DNA of 6,980 bases from JANNVZ01 sp046153915. Lineage in GTDB: Bacteria; Bacteroidota; Bacteroidia; Flavobacteriales_D; Sanyastnellaceae. Location: positions 1 to 6,980 of the forward strand of contig JBJXFC010000044.1 in the NCBI GenBank assembly GCA_046153915.1, in the 5' to 3' direction. The notes beneath the pieces are model-generated. The model had not been told where the DNA came from, did no database searches, and saw nothing but the letters and a program-made list of their open reading frames with translations. Position numbers and translations under genes: made by a program. Shown in pieces: positions 5,866-6,980 of the stretch (positions are counted from its first letter, which is position 1; the number at the start of each line of letters is the position of its first letter).

Positions 5866-6936
5866 TTAAGCTGGTTTTGCAGGTTTGAAGGCAGAAAGAA
5901 TTTTGCGGTTGTCTTTTTCTTCCAGAAGTTCCTGCAAAGTTATTGTTGGATTGGCCTCCATGTATTGCCTTATTATTTTCCAACCCATCCAAACACCAAG
6001 TTGGGGCGGTGAATCCTGCGGAATGGATTGTGCATTGGTAAAAGGGGCATCATCAAACCACTTGGCGATTTCGAATTTTCTGGTCTGAAACATCACTTTT
6101 TCATTGGCCATTTCTTTCCATACACGGTATTCGTTTTTCTCAGCCCATTGTTGTTCTTCGTCAGACCAGGTCATCATGCGGGCATCCGAAATTTCCGGTA
6201 CCAGCGCTTCAGCGAGGTACATGAGTTTGCCGTAAAACACAAGTTCGTTGAGAAAATCGCCGGGTTGATAATAAGACCGTGATTGCATCGCAACCCAGCC
6301 TTTGGCGGCATCAGGTACGATGTAACGCTCGTCCATATTGGCCTTTTTGTAGTTGGGGAAAATCTCTTTGGGTAATTTTTTTGTGATTTCATGATCCGCT
6401 CCGAGGTAACAATCCAGGGCAATACCAATGGCAGAGTCTACCGGAGCAATGTTATTGTTCCAGGCGCTTTGATAAAAAACGATGGTTGGAACGAGACTAT
6501 CCGGAAAGAAATGATGCCAACGCTGAACCAGACCTGTAAAGTCAGTCTTAAGCGTTTCGATTTTTGCCTCGGTGAAAAATGCTTTGACTTCCTGCCGCGA
6601 TTTTTGAATGTCGTTGTTCTGAACCATGGGTGTCAAAAGGCGTCCAACCGAATCGGATTGGCATTGGGCGAGCCTCAGATCATTTTCCACAAAATTGCAG
6701 AAGAAAGAACCGTATTTCTGGTATAGTTGTTGGCAGGCGAGAGGCGGATTGGATAAATCTGCGTTGAAAAGGTCGTCGTCGAATCGCTTGAAATGCACCT
6801 CAAGTTCTTTCGCTTCCGGCTTTAACTCAATGTGTTGAAGCGGTTTATCCTTTTCGCAGCCTCCACAACCTGCTATGAATAAGATGCAATAAATCCATAC
6901 AATGGACAGGATGTTTTTATCTAGATTTGGCCGCAT
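5866..6936 (-). CDS. gldB: Gliding motility lipoprotein GldB
   Basis: GldB is a membrane lipoprotein needed for gliding in Flavobacterium johnsoniae; its exact role is not known. The 356-residue product begins with a lipoprotein signal peptide: basic MRPNLDK, hydrophobic 9-22, and the lipobox IAGC with Cys24 as the lipidation site. Family blocks seen are HFKRFDDDLF (48-57, the ExxRFDxDLF-type opening), YGSFFCNFVEN (75-85), AIGIALDCYLGADHE (169-183, matching GldB's AIGLDxYLGxDH), FLNELVFYGKLMYLAEALVPEISD (228-251), the WxxxNExxxW segment (264-273), APFTNAQSIPQDSPPQLGVWMGWKIIRQYM (297-326) and LQELLEEKDNRKILSAFKPAKP at the end. Five more cysteines (27, 68, 80, 92, 176) lie in the exported part and could form disulfides. 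The ATG start follows an A/T-rich TTAAAATT leader typical of the phylum. gldC follows in the same operon. Confidence 0.92.
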   Translation of the reverse strand: MRPNLDKNILSIVWIYCILFIAGCGGCEKDKPLQHIELKPEAKELEVHFKRFDDDLFNADLSNPPLACQQLYQKYGSFFCNFVENDLRLAQCQSDSVGRLLTPMVQNNDIQKSRQEVKAFFTEAKIETLKTDFTGLVQRWHHFFPDSLVPTIVFYQSAWNNNIAPVDSAIGIALDCYLGADHEITKKLPKEIFPNYKKANMDERYIVPDAAKGWVAMQSRSYYQPGDFLNELVFYGKLMYLAEALVPEISDARMMTWSDEEQQWAEKNEYRVWKEMANEKVMFQTRKFEIAKWFDDAPFTNAQSIPQDSPPQLGVWMGWKIIRQYMEANPTITLQELLEEKDNRKILSAFKPAKPA

Positions 6937-6953
6937 AATTTTAATAGAGGCTG

Positions 6954-6961
6954 CAAGTTTA
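6954..6961 (-). promoter_or_regulatory. Probable -7 promoter element for the gldB-gldC operon
   Basis: On the minus strand the sequence reads TAAACTTG, one base away from the Bacteroidota -7 consensus TAnnTTTG and followed by CAGCC. The end of the element is 17 bases before the gldB ATG, giving an expected leader of about 10-15 bases. The -33 element would fall at or beyond the right edge of the window and cannot be assessed. Confidence 0.45.
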
Positions 6962-6980
6962 GCCTTGTAAACTACAGAAC

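Overview
This window looks like ordinary chromosome from a Bacteroidota (Bacteroidetes) bacterium. It carries a gldB-gldC pair, a gliding-motility module largely confined to that phylum. It also has several upstream elements resembling the phylum's -7 promoter box TAnnTTTG, little Shine-Dalgarno signal, and an AsmA-like envelope protein of the Bacteroidota type. Coding density is high and every gene of more than 30 codons looks intact. I see no mobile element, CRISPR array, tRNA or rRNA, and no sign of a novel multi-gene defence or biosynthetic system.

Layout: (1) the first 30 codons of a GNAT-type acetyltransferase run off the left edge on the minus strand (1-92). (2) Divergent from it is a plus-strand pair, rbfA (202-543) and a LolC/LolE-like ABC permease (557-1783), separated by 13 bp and probably co-transcribed. 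(3) Converging on that pair, with only 23 bp between stops, is a minus-strand Mn-type superoxide dismutase (1807-2577) with an export signal and a run of eight prolines before the catalytic domain. (4) A 205-bp divergent intergenic region (2579-2783) separates it from a large plus-strand AsmA family gene (2784-5444). (5) A 78-bp convergent gap with two small hairpins precedes the minus-strand gldB-gldC operon (gldB 5866-6936, gldC 5523-5852), whose likely promoter lies just inside the right edge.

The common theme is the cell envelope: a lipoprotein-sorting type permease, an exported superoxide dismutase, an inner-membrane-anchored AsmA protein thought to act in lipid or outer-membrane homeostasis, and the GldB lipoprotein with its partner GldC. 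RbfA is the exception, acting in 30S ribosome maturation. The least routine features are the exported, proline-linked superoxide dismutase, a nearly leaderless rbfA start, two genes with non-ATG starts (TTG and GTG), and an inverted repeat in the superoxide dismutase/AsmA spacer. All functional calls come from reading the sequence against remembered family features; no database search was run.
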